64,000 nucleotides of DNA from Bacteroidota bacterium (GCA_016124275.1 WGOA01000006.1:1-64000); one strand, 5' to 3'. Counted from the first letter of the stretch, positions 51,601 to 60,111 are shown. The notes: generated by a model from the sequence alone, not told the origin. Translations and numbers: made by a program.

Positions 51601-52521
51601 CGGAAGGTCCTGCACACTTCCCCGGAATTTCCGGTAAATCGGCACCAGCGACCCGAGCAGCGGCAGCGGCACCCAGGCATTGTGGTTGATCTGCGTGAAC
51701 GGAAACAGGTGCTGCGTCAGGCCAAAATACCCGCCGTGGTTGCCGTTGGAATGCAGCGGATGGTGCATCACCACCACGATTTGCTTGTTCTTGTTCTGCA
51801 ATACGATATCCTCAAACACTTCCAGATAGTGCGCACGGCTCTTGACATCGCAGCCTTTGTTCATGCCTTTTTCTTGATCCTCATCGTGCAGCCACCACTG
51901 CGAATCCAGGAAAATCAACACGACATCCCCGTCCAGCTTGACCATATCCGGAGTGCCGCAGCCATCATCCGGGCGGTAACTGTTGCCCTTGTTCACATAC
52001 GTTTCGACATACTCCTCCTGCCGTTGCACCGCCTTTCTGCCGCCGCTGCTCCAGTGGTTCCAATCGTGGTTGCCCGGCACCATAAACACGCGACCCGGAA
52101 AATCGCGCGCAATGTCCAACTGTGCGCCCAAAATGGCCTCGCCCTCTTCGCGGTCCTTGGCGTCCTTCTTCGGCAAGCCATCCGGGTACACGTTGTCCCC
52201 GAGGTAAAACACCGCTGAATTGGGTCCTGCTGCCGCGAGATCACGCGCCATTGCGTCATACACTGCCTGATTGCCCTCGTCCGGCATTTCCCCGCAATCA
52301 CCGATGGCAAAAAGGGTCTGCACCGGTTCCTCCGCTGGCAATGCTTGTTCCTGCCAGTTCGCTTGCTCCGCGGCCACATAAGCCTGCTTCACCGTGCTGC
52401 ACGAAGGGAGCGCCAGGGTGCCCAACGCCAGGGTGCACAGGGTCATGAGGCCTCTGCTGAACAGGCCCTTCCCCCTCTGCATCGTCTCAAAAAATCGTCG
52501 TTGCCTGCTTGTCTGCCTCAT
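48682..52521 (-). CDS. Lipoprotein joining metallophosphoesterase, kinase-like region and Omp85-type barrel
   Basis: A 1279-residue protein. The signal ends in a lipobox-like LPSC (C41). Residues about 65-400 form a calcineurin/purple-acid-phosphatase-like domain: FAIGDCGE, YLGDNVYPDG, VPGNHDWN, VVVMHHPLHSNGNHGG and LAGHEHGLQYH. The middle (about 460-790) has RLETADGRQYALRSVDKD, then RLFDLFIHDWDRHDDQWRWA (about 618-637) and IPRDRDQTFYRF, which resemble an atypical kinase of the CotH/Fam20/HipA type (D-x-DRH, then D-R-D). The last 330 residues are a beta-barrel with GGTEFLRGYRNDRFAG, the L6-type loop of Omp85 proteins, ending NFRLGFSF. Phosphoesterase and barrel are clear; the kinase reading is an inference. 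Confidence 0.8.
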   Translation of the reverse strand: MRQTSRQRRFFETMQRGKGLFSRGLMTLCTLALGTLALPSCSTVKQAYVAAEQANWQEQALPAEEPVQTLFAIGDCGEMPDEGNQAVYDAMARDLAAAGPNSAVFYLGDNVYPDGLPKKDAKDREEGEAILGAQLDIARDFPGRVFMVPGNHDWNHWSSGGRKAVQRQEEYVETYVNKGNSYRPDDGCGTPDMVKLDGDVVLIFLDSQWWLHDEDQEKGMNKGCDVKSRAHYLEVFEDIVLQNKNKQIVVVMHHPLHSNGNHGGYFGLTQHLFPFTQINHNAWVPLPLLGSLVPIYRKFRGSVQDLPHPLYQELIDRVAEILKPYEDVIFLAGHEHGLQYHPIDGHHYVVSGSGAKTEYLRSGKTANYAREAHGYVRIFCYADGQVWLESVVPDETGAVVDFRQQLVPPRPEAVAELFSGEFAPLPDSMTVVASERYASSRFREWFTGAQYRDAWTVPVTVPVLDLNKAYGGLTPIQKGGGQASNSLRLETADGRQYALRSVDKDVTKALPEELRDINLLNLLQDQISAIHPYSALVVPTLADAAGIYHTNPKVVYMMPQPALGVYNGLFPEGMYLLEERPEGERPDVPSFGEHEEILGYLDVLEKLEEDPDHRVDQEFVLRSRLFDLFIHDWDRHDDQWRWARLDGPDGTKIYRPIPRDRDQTFYRFKGVLPWAVAAFGVHKFGTIRDDLKRPWWQSFNARYFDRYFLNEPDREAWAQVAEELQEALTDSVIQVALAQWPAPVLEADGERLTRQLQARRDNLERIALRHYDYLSRRVSVTGTDGKDYFEVRRQDNGDTRVRLYERSGKGKKKDKRYDRTFVRSETREIRLYGLDGDDEFMLKGRARKGITVRIIGGIGDDEVQDESRVSGWVRRTRVYDTPEGVRLSASREISNRSSDDLDVNEYDREDFVFDSGLPVAYVGYNVDDRIFLGGGYSWTKHNFRKDPYWRRHVLAGNFAPETQAFNLRYRGDFIDAFRVLDFYLEAEVHTPYFINFFGLGNETVKLDTVRPYHWVRIEGASLKPFVKTRLGSDHWSIMGGPMVERYEVETVEGRFAYLPEAALPAVDFTERYYAGAELRARFVSVDNSMLPQEGIVLDLLANYRWAFQRDKAVAPSPLPAEPIPPGDFGQAGGALTFYLTIGNRLPVTLASRMGVKSNFGDAFPFFLANTVGGTEFLRGYRNDRFAGRTAFSHATDLRVKLGHWNNKILPMDLGLVGGFDYGRVWDDAYGDADLPGARMHHGYTAGLWLAPFSAAALHPFATWSEEEGWLFNFRLGFSF

Positions 52522-52654
52522 TTCAACCCCAAAGGTCGCAAAGCCCGGGGGAATGGTGTACGTGCGCTGCGCAAGATTATGGCCTTCCCTTCGTGGGCTT
52601 CCTCATGACCCTATAAGCTACACACTTCTTCCATGCGGCAGCGAAAACACAAGG

Positions 52655-54145
52655 CTATTGCTTCACAATTTTCCGGGGAAGGGTCTGCGTACCATCTGCA
52701 GCCCTCAGGTAAACCAGGTAGAACCCTGCCGCTTTCGCCGTCAGGTCGAAGGGGGTGCTTCCTTCGTGCCACTGCCTTAGGACCTCCCTGCCGTAGAGGT
52801 CATGCACGATCAGCCAACTGGCTGGTCCACCAGTTACGGTGAAGCTACCCGAGCTTATGGAGGGGTTGATTGACCAGGATAGGTTTTGTAATGGTGAGTG
52901 GTGCAGGCCGGTCTGTGTGGTGTCTTGTTGGGAGAGTGTATCGCAGGGACTGCCGACGAGAGGGCCGAGGTCGTAGTTGGCGAAGTTGGGGAGGGAAAAG
53001 GTACTGTTTTCTCTTCCGTTAAGATAGATACCAAAAGTGTCTACGTAACAAGATAGACCTTCTAACTCTGGATGGCGGATCACAGCCAAATGATTACTTA
53101 ATCCATCTATTCCAGCCGACAATACTTCCCTTTTAAATGAGAATAGTATCTCACCATTTGAGTTCGACTCAAGTTGGCCTCCTCTGAAAAGGAAAAAAGA
53201 TGGACCTCCCAGTCTTAATAATAAGGTACCATATAACCGTGAATCAGAAATACCAATCTGATAAAGAGCGATTTTATCTGCAGTTGAATAGTATAAATAC
53301 TTTCCACTAGGCGAAAAAGCTAAGCCATAACATAAATTTCCGCAAACTCTAGTGAGCATTGTGTCGACTAGAGTAAGCTGGCCGGAACAACGATCAAAAT
53401 CGTACATTGCGATAGTCGGAGGTGCCGGAAAGCAGGAATTTGTAGTTGCCAATGCAATTTTTGAACCATCCGAGGAAGCTACGAATTCACCTCCTCCTCC
53501 ACCCACAAACCCAGCACCTTGAAATTCACGCTCCTGAAATCCCTCCTGGTTTAGTAAAACAAGAGTAATCTGATCACTTGGAGTAGGAAATTTTCGAGCA
53601 ATAATCCACCAATCCCGGCCATTCCCATGTTTAACTGCTTGCAATTGCTCGCAAATGGGTTCATCCCAAACTAAGACATTCTTAAATTCATCCAAAATAC
53701 CACCTAACCCACCATCAAGAGTTCGATCGATTTTGGAGCAGTATAATCGGTTATCGAGATCATTCATCTGAAAAAATGCAAAATATCGGTCTGAGCTGTC
53801 CCCCGGCCAAGGTAGAAACAATGAACCGTTGGTCTTAGAAGATGATGGCGGGCTAGCGATTGCAGGCAAAGTATCACTGTTCCATAAAGGTTGAAAATTG
53901 GCATTCCAAACTCGGATAGTATTAGAATAAAACAGTAGTGATCCCGAGGTATCAGATATACATGCTGCTCCTTCTGATGACCTAAAACCATCAATAAAAG
54001 GCAACACCTCTGGTTCACCATCGGTATAATTGATGTGATAACCTTCCCCAAAAATCCAATTGGCTGTTCTGCTCTGAGCGTAAGTACCAGATTGGATAAA
54101 AAGCACTGCTCCTGCAAGAACCGTAAAACGCAATAAAATGCTCAT
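52655..54145 (-). CDS. Reporter-type T9SS cargo protein, copy 1
   Basis: A 496-residue secreted protein: signal peptide (ending SGTYA), then TANWIFGEGYHINYTDG and a propeller-like region (SGSLLFYSN, NDLDNRLYCSKID, GGGEFVASSDGSKIALA, YGLAFSPSGKYLYYST), the same family as the N-terminus of the protein at 29938. A T9SS-like end follows (SWSINPSISSGSFTV, WLIVHDLYGREVLRQ, AAGFYLVYLRAADGTQ). The start overlaps the stop of the upstream beta-helix remnant (ATGA), as in copy 2, so it was translationally coupled. The first 400 codons are AT-rich, the sorting domain GC-rich, and the latter is much closer to copy 2 than the middle is. The frame is intact although its upstream partner is broken. Confidence 0.82.
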   Translation of the reverse strand: MSILLRFTVLAGAVLFIQSGTYAQSRTANWIFGEGYHINYTDGEPEVLPFIDGFRSSEGAACISDTSGSLLFYSNTIRVWNANFQPLWNSDTLPAIASPPSSSKTNGSLFLPWPGDSSDRYFAFFQMNDLDNRLYCSKIDRTLDGGLGGILDEFKNVLVWDEPICEQLQAVKHGNGRDWWIIARKFPTPSDQITLVLLNQEGFQEREFQGAGFVGGGGGEFVASSDGSKIALATTNSCFPAPPTIAMYDFDRCSGQLTLVDTMLTRVCGNLCYGLAFSPSGKYLYYSTADKIALYQIGISDSRLYGTLLLRLGGPSFFLFRGGQLESNSNGEILFSFKREVLSAGIDGLSNHLAVIRHPELEGLSCYVDTFGIYLNGRENSTFSLPNFANYDLGPLVGSPCDTLSQQDTTQTGLHHSPLQNLSWSINPSISSGSFTVTGGPASWLIVHDLYGREVLRQWHEGSTPFDLTAKAAGFYLVYLRAADGTQTLPRKIVKQ

Positions 54146-54598
54146 CGATTAACTTGCAATTTGAGCGTTACGGACTTGACCCCTTGGCCAAATAACTGAA
54201 TCAAAAAAAGACCATTTGATAGCTCAGGTAGATCAATAGACTGAGTGGCAAGCCCATTTAGTTCTTTAGCCAATTGGACCGTACCTTGAATATCCGTAAT
54301 GCGCAAACTTTGATAATTCTCAATATTCAATAGGTACATTGAGTTAGAGGCCGGATTGGGGGGCAATACTTGGTCCTTCTGCTTTAAAGCCAATCTGCGC
54401 ACTACTGAACGTGAACAAAACGGTATCCACCGTAAAATCTCCTGTGATTGTTTTCAAACCGCTGAAACCGGCTATTCCCAAACTGGTTGCAGATTCATCT
54501 GTCCATCCGGTGGAAGCTACAGTAATTGGGCACGCCGTTTGTGCATCACTAAATCGCATTCCAAACAAGATAACCAAAAACAGGAAAAAAGTTCTCAT
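54142..54598 (-). pseudogene. Beta-helix T9SS gene collapsed by an internal deletion (copy 1)
   Basis: The ATG at 54598 opens MRTFFLFLVILFGMRFSDAQ and the same 60 residues as in copy 2 (ITVASTGWTDES, SGLKTITGDFTVDT, FSSAQIGFKA). Immediately after GCAG the sequence jumps to the C-terminal sorting domain (KDQVLPPNPASNS, LRITDIQGTVQLAKEL, NGLFLIQLFGQGVK) in a different frame, and the first frame ends at a TAA after about 84 residues. Compared with copy 2, about 2.1 kb coding for the beta-helix and its linker is missing. The product would be a short exported peptide without a sorting signal. It is almost certainly non-functional, and the reporter gene coupled to its end now depends on another start. 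Confidence 0.85.
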
Positions 54599-54626
54599 GA
54601 CAGAAGGTGTAATGACGAATAATGCA

Positions 54627-54657
54627 CAATAGTACTTGCCTCTCCCCGCATTTCCAA
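54627..54657 (-). promoter_or_regulatory. Candidate promoter of copy 1 (shared with copy 2)
   Basis: On the minus strand TTG (54657-54655), a 20-base spacer and TACTATTG (54634-54627) match the Bacteroidota consensus with one mismatch. The start codon is 29 bases further on. The same box with nearly the same flanks occurs in copy 2, so it was duplicated together with the gene. Confidence 0.55.
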
Positions 54658-54769
54658 ATTTTTTATGTTAAAAAAGTAATATGTTTATGTTAAGCCAATG
54701 TGTCCAATTGCATCATACAAGAGTCAATACGTTGATTATCTGTTCATTGACTGCGAATGCGGCCTTTAA

Positions 54770-55051
54770 AAAAATGTCCAACACCCTATACATCTTAAAC
54801 GCGCTCCCGTTGTAGCGGCATAACCCAAGCTCCGTCCCAATTCAAATCAACCCGCGGCCATCCTGCGCAATGTCTAAAACTTTGCTCGAAGCCAGCCCCT
54901 CATTCACCGTAAACCGCTCAAAACGAAACTCCTGGGCGTGCAGTTGTCCGCGCGACCACCAAAAACTGACCAAAACCAGCGCCAAGAGCCCAAAAGCCCT
55001 TCGCCCTAAACCTATTGAATACACTTGCCGCACCCGCGAAAGATACAGCAT
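54770..55051 (-). pseudogene. N-terminal remnant of a two-component propeller sensor
   Basis: From the ATG at 55051 the frame has a signal anchor (LGRRAFGLLALVLVSFWWSRG) and then QEFRFERFTVNEGLASSKVLDIAQDGRGLI, the first blade of regulator-propeller sensors, which continues FxRYTxxxGLxxxxVxxIxQDxxGFxWIGT. Here the expected tryptophan codon is TGA (54844-54842). Directly after it the frame resumes as IGTELGLCRYNGSAFKMYRV, which is exactly the expected continuation, before similarity stops near 54780. So it is a truncated sensor with a TGG-to-TGA nonsense change. Normal family members have more than 700 residues and end in a histidine kinase or a GGDEF or HTH domain. Confidence 0.75.
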
Positions 55052-55094
55052 CCCGCGCGTTGTGCTCCCGCATTTCGGCCTATGAACCTGGCCG

Positions 55095-56576
55095 CTACTG
55101 CCGCACAATTTTCCGGGGAAGGGTCTGCGTTCCATCCGCAGCCCTCAGGTAAACCAGATAGACCCCAGCCGGTTGCGCCATCAGGTCGAAGGGGGTACTT
55201 CCTTCGTGGCACAGCCGCAGCACTTCACGACCGTAGAGGTCATGTACGACGAGCCAACTGGATGGCCCGCCGGTCACGGTAAAGCTACCCGAGCCTATGG
55301 AGGGGTTGATTGACCAGGATAGGGTTTCTATTGGTGGATGGTGCAAACTTGTCAGCGTGGTGTCTTGTGGAGAGAGGGTATCGCAGGGACTGCCGACGAT
55401 AGGGCCGAGGTCGTAGTTGGCGAAGTTGGGGAGGGAGTAAGAGCTGTTTTCTCTTCCATTAAGGTATATGCCAAATGTATCAACATAACAAGCAATTCCT
55501 TCCAGTTCTGGTTCACGAATGACAATGAGATGATCGGCAAATCCGTCAGTACCACTTGTTGGAGATAACCTAACCACACCTAAGACTATTTGTCCGTTAA
55601 CTGCTAATTCCAACTGAGCTGTATACATTAATGAAAATGACGGACCCGCTAATTTTAAGATCAATGAATCAACCAAAACATCATGAGAGGTCTCAATCTG
55701 ATAAAGCTGAAATCTATTCGAAAGAGAATAATATAGCTTGCTTCCCGAAGCTGAAAAAGCTAATCCGTAAGAATTATTATGACACTCCCGGATCAATAAA
55801 GTATCGCGAAGTTGTATCTCTCCCGTACATCTATCAAAATCATAGAGTGCTATTGTTGGGGGATTAGGAAAACATAAATCATCAGTCGTTGCAATTGCAA
55901 GCAAACTCCCATATCTAGAAATGGTCATCTCACCGCCAAAACCTCCGCGGTAGCCACTAAACTGTGGATGCATCTGCACAATTCCCGCAGGTGTTAAAAG
56001 AAGCAAATCAAAATGTGTACTTTCCCAAAGTCCCTTTCTGGAAATCACCCACCAATCCCTACCATTTGCATGTCTGACTGCACTCAATTGTTCGCAAACG
56101 GGATGATCCCATACTAAGACTTGCTTTTGTTCCGGAACCACCCCACCTAAACCTCCATCTAAATTTATATTTACTTTATTGTAATATAATTTACTGTCCG
56201 AACCGTCTATGTAAAAATGGATAAAATAAGTATCATGCTCGTCGCCTGGCCAAGGTAGAATTATTGTGCCATTTGTCTTAGTCCCTCCAACAGAGGATAA
56301 AGTATCGCTGTTCCAAAGTGGTTGAAAGTTTCTATTCCAAAGTTGACTAGAGTTTGAAAAGAACAATAGAGTCCCGCCCGTATCAGAAATACATGTTGCG
56401 GCTTCATTTGCTCTGAAACTCTCAACAAATGGCATCACTTCAGGCACACCATCTGTGTACTTGATGTGATACCCATCCCCAAAAATCCAATTTGCTGTTC
56501 GGCCTTGTGCTTGTATCGATTGATGCAAAAACAAAGCCCCCAGCAAAAAGAGGAATACTTGCTTAATCCCGCTCAT
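55095..56576 (-). CDS. Reporter-type T9SS cargo protein, copy 2
   Basis: A 493-residue paralogue of the gene at 52655, with the same signal-peptide context, TANWIFGDGYHIKYTDG, LLFFSNSSQLWNRNFQP, YYNKVNINLDGGLGG, GEMTISRYGSLLAIATT, YGLAFSASGSKLYYSL and T9SS-like end (SWSINPSIGSGSFTV, WLVVHDLYGREVLRL). The ATG at 56576-56574 shares a base with the TGA of the beta-helix gene (TGATG), so translation was coupled. The last 380 bases resemble those of copy 1 closely, whereas the middle is more diverged. The middle is AT-rich compared with the sorting domain. The reading frame is intact. Whether it is still made depends on the fate of the damaged upstream gene. Confidence 0.82.
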   Translation of the reverse strand: MSGIKQVFLFLLGALFLHQSIQAQGRTANWIFGDGYHIKYTDGVPEVMPFVESFRANEAATCISDTGGTLLFFSNSSQLWNRNFQPLWNSDTLSSVGGTKTNGTIILPWPGDEHDTYFIHFYIDGSDSKLYYNKVNINLDGGLGGVVPEQKQVLVWDHPVCEQLSAVRHANGRDWWVISRKGLWESTHFDLLLLTPAGIVQMHPQFSGYRGGFGGEMTISRYGSLLAIATTDDLCFPNPPTIALYDFDRCTGEIQLRDTLLIRECHNNSYGLAFSASGSKLYYSLSNRFQLYQIETSHDVLVDSLILKLAGPSFSLMYTAQLELAVNGQIVLGVVRLSPTSGTDGFADHLIVIREPELEGIACYVDTFGIYLNGRENSSYSLPNFANYDLGPIVGSPCDTLSPQDTTLTSLHHPPIETLSWSINPSIGSGSFTVTGGPSSWLVVHDLYGREVLRLCHEGSTPFDLMAQPAGVYLVYLRAADGTQTLPRKIVRQ

Positions 56577-59173
56577 CAGATAATCTGAAGTTTAAGGGTT
56601 GCTTTCTGTCCACCCTTACCAACCAAGTTTACCAAGTACAGTCCTGGCAAAAGCCCTGGAAACTCGATGGTTTGGCTCCATGTACCGTTTAAGCGTCCTG
56701 TTAACTGAATCGTGCCCCGTGTATCCAAAACTTCGTACGTATGATAATCATGTACTTGAAGAAGGTTTGCCGTCGTTGTTGCTGGGTTTGGTACAATTCG
56801 CGGGCCTTCCACTGGTAATGAACCACTCCGAAGTTCTTCATCTGTAATTACATCCCATTCATGCGGAATCTGTGTTAATCCCAAAAGGCTTTGTGCAAAA
56901 ACAGCGGCTGTGCCAGCGTCCTCCCAATTGGCCTGTGCAATAGACTTGAGGCTCTCCTCTTCCTCTTCGGTCCAAAAGAAACCATCATCGCCTGATGATT
57001 TTTGGAGCCTTACTTCCCAGGCTTGCTTGTAAAGCAATTCTTCAACATTGATCGGTCCAAGGCTTGCTACAAGCGTTTGGGCATAAGTAAGGTTGCCGGC
57101 CTGCCAAGCTTGCTGTATCGAATCCAGCTTTGGAATGTTCGTCAATCGCAAAGCAGTCTCTACCCGCGAGTCGGATACCTTGTTTGAATAGGCCCAACGC
57201 AAATAGGCATAGAGCTTTGGTGATATCACGGTTTGATTAGAAGCCAAAGACCGATCTAAGGACGCTTCTCTCTGCCCTGAAGGGTCTTGTGGCAGCGCTT
57301 GTGGAATTTGCCCCTCCCTGAACATATCCTCAAGAATATCGCATATAGTTGAAGTTGACCCTATCACAGAATCCAAAGGCGTAGCTGGTGGTATATCCAG
57401 ATTCGTCCCCCCTCCCGGAAAATCATACGTCGCTGCGTTGCGGTAGTACCAAACAATAGTGCCCGCTTTTGACCCGTTGATGCTAAAGGATCTTACCGGC
57501 TCAAAACCTCCTCCAAGCGTGCTCGTCCAGCGGTTGTCGCTTGAAGTAGTACTGCTCAGCATCGTGCCAGCTACCCGATTGGTGACCCCTACGGTGATGC
57601 CGAACTCTGCCGTATCCACATTGTCCCAAACCACGCCGCTGTAACTGTCGTGAAATTCATTGCACAAGGCATTCCCTTCAAGGTTGTCCCGCAGGATATA
57701 CAAACCGGCCCCGCTATGCTCGATGTAGTTGAGAAAAACTTTGGCATCAGGGCTGAGGTACAGCATGATGCCCCGTATCTTGGAATTGTTCAGATTAATC
57801 GTGTTGCAGGGCCCTCCGCCTCCAGGATAGGGGCAGTTGCCGCTGATTATGTTCTTGTAAATGAGCGGCTCGGCAACATCCAACGATAAAATACCCCCGG
57901 CCGCTTGTGTGCTAATCCCAGCATAGCCGAAATTGATCGTGTTCGTATCTACCTGCACTTGACCAGCCGTGGATAAGGACTGAAGCACGATTCCACGAAA
58001 AACCTGGTCTATTGAGTTGATGTTTACATTCACTCCGCCGTCCAGCAAATTGACAAAGACGCCTACCGTCTCGTCGAAGGTGCCTTCAAGGGTGTTGTTG
58101 TTTACGCTTGCGTCAACGCCGGTGGCGCCTGGACCGGGATTGTCATCCAGGATGATGCCGGTGTTGGTGAAATTTTCAATCGTATTGGCTGCAACAATGA
58201 TCGAATCTGATGTCCGGTTAACCTCAACACCAATTTCAAAAGGTCCCGAAGAAGCACTCATCGTATTGTCGGACACATTGACAAGTCGCATGCCAGTACT
58301 GTACACCCCAAAACGACAGTCGGTTATCGTATTCGCGCGATTGGACCCATTGCCCACAATGAGCTCATAGGGACCAGGAGGATTCACTTCGGCGTAAACT
58401 GCGTATCCCAGATTGAGGCCTGCTATATCCTGAATGTCTTCAAACTCGTTGTTAAAAACTCGTAATTCGGAATTGAGGGCATAGATGCCTCTATCCATGT
58501 TCGTGAATCGGTTTGCTGCAGCAGGTGCAGTTGCTGCATCGCCAATGGAAATGCCATCGCCTCCGCTTACCTGGCTGATGAAGACACCCTGAAAGGTATT
58601 GCTGGTTGGCGCAACAGGAAAACCAGGACCGCAACTGTTTGGCGGCAAACTGCCCCCTTCAAAATGCGTTCCAATCACATAACCCGGATAGGTGCCTGCC
58701 GTGTAATCGGTCACTTCAAGATTGACATAGTTGTATCGAAACAAGGAATTCTGAATGTCAAAACTGCCAGCGCTGGTAGAAAAGCCATTGTTGATCTTTA
58801 CGGCGGTGACCGCCCCACATACGTCGGAATTGTCTACTACCAACCGACCACCGGGATGAACGACAATCCCCTGCCACATTTGCGTACCCAAATTGGTAAG
58901 CGTACTGTTTAAAATGCGGAGTTCGCACCCTGGCAATACGACAATCTGGCAACCTGCTTAAAAGCCAATCTGCGCACTACTGAACGTGAACAAAATGGTA
59001 TCAACCGTAAAATCTCCTGTGATTGTTTTCAACCCGCTGAAACCGGCTATTCCCAAACTGGTTGCAGATTCATCTGTCCATCCGGTGGAAGCTACAGTAA
59101 TTGGGCACGCCGTTTGTGCATCACTAAATCGAATTCCAAACAAGATAACCAAAAACAGGGAAAAAGTTCTCAG
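56576..59173 (-). pseudogene. Beta-helix T9SS gene with lost ATG and in-frame TAA (copy 2)
   Basis: One frame runs from 59173 to 56576 (866 codons) apart from a TAA at 58960-58958. The codon at the place of copy 1's ATG is CTG because one base is missing from CATGAG. The product would have a signal peptide, the segment ITVASTGWTDES ... SSAQIGF, the TAA, and then AGCQIVVLPGCELRI leading into right-handed beta-helix repeats (WQGIVVHPGGRLVVDNS, FNNEFEDIQDIAGLN, NTITDCRFGVYST, NTIENFTNTGIILDD) to about 560. A helical region and a T9SS sorting domain (LRITDIQ-like, LLPGLYLVNLVG) end it. In copy 1 the same codon is AAA. The region after the stop could start at a TTG (58936), but without a signal peptide. 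Confidence 0.8.
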
Positions 59174-59200
59174 ACAGAAGGTTTAATGACGAATAATGCA

Positions 59201-59230
59201 CAATAGTACTTGCCCCCCCCGCATTTCCAA
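59201..59230 (-). promoter_or_regulatory. Candidate promoter of copy 2 with a C8 tract in the spacer
   Basis: TTG (59230-59228) and TACTATTG (59208-59201) on the minus strand are 19 bases apart, one less than in copy 1. The difference lies in a run of eight cytosines on the plus strand (CCTCTCCCC in copy 1). A homopolymer in the spacer could change promoter strength by slippage. The box itself is conserved between copies. Confidence 0.5.
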
Positions 59231-59441
59231 ATTTTTGATGTTAAATAATTACGATGCCAACGTTAACCCTACATTAACTTCATGCGCATTTTTATCATTA
59301 TGCTTTGATACTCTGCATATTATAAGAAATTATCTCTGCAAATTTTAGCCCAAACGTTTAAAAATTTTCCTTGGGCTAACTCATTTTCAGCCCGTGCGTA
59401 GAAATCGTACTTGGTTGTCCTTGCGCAATCCAGAACTATAT

Positions 59442-59708
59442 TCAATTCCTCGCTCCATCCAGCTTCACACAGTCCCCAATTGCAAAAAGCGGCTGCATGG
59501 ACTCCTCTTCAGGCAACACCTGCGCCTGCCAGCCCTCCTGTTCTGGAGCCACATAGGCCTGTCGAACTGTGCTGCACGACGTCCCGATCATCGCACAAAT
59601 TGCCGTTCCAGCCATCGTAACCAGGGTCATCCCCAGCCGCCCCTTGTTACCACACCATACCACTGCCCTGCATTTTTGGAAGTGCCTTTCGCTATTCAAC
59701 TTCCACAT
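59442..59708 (-). pseudogene. N-terminal relic of a second phosphoesterase-barrel lipoprotein
   Basis: The frame reads MTLVTMAGTAICAMIGTSCS, then TVRQAYVAPEQEGWQAQ and MQPLFAIGDC. The intact gene at 48682-52521 has MTLCTLALGTLALPSCSTVKQAYVA, EQANWQEQ and VQTLFAIGDCGE at the same place. The similarity covers about residues 26-77 (59630 to 59469) and stops right after GDC, in the first metal-binding loop. Everything downstream is replaced by unrelated sequence. So a paralogue of the large lipoprotein once stood here, or part of it was copied. Confidence 0.8.
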
Positions 59709-60111
59709 TGAAAACTATAGTCATTTTCAACCTTTATGTTGAATGGTCCTGTCCGAATCAAAAAAAGAACTCTTACCCCCTAAGTTTTCTTGCTCTGAAT
59801 ATCGTTAGCCGGAGCCGACGTTGATTAATCAATCCGTTAAAACAATGCTCCTGGCATACTAGGCATTTTTCAATCCTACTACTTATCCACACCCGCATTC
59901 TTCCTCTTGCTAATTCTTTCCGTTGCCTCATTGAAGGGCTAGGTTCGCTCTTACATACCAGCAAAGTCAGCAAGAATAACAAAACTTATGTATAGAAATC
60001 TAAGGGAAATCGGCAGAAAAGGCAAGAGCCCATAATGCAGTAAAATCACAAAATCTTCATGTTGCGCCAAAGCTCTAGACGAGCATAATGCGCGGGTTTG
60101 ATTTGGTTGAG

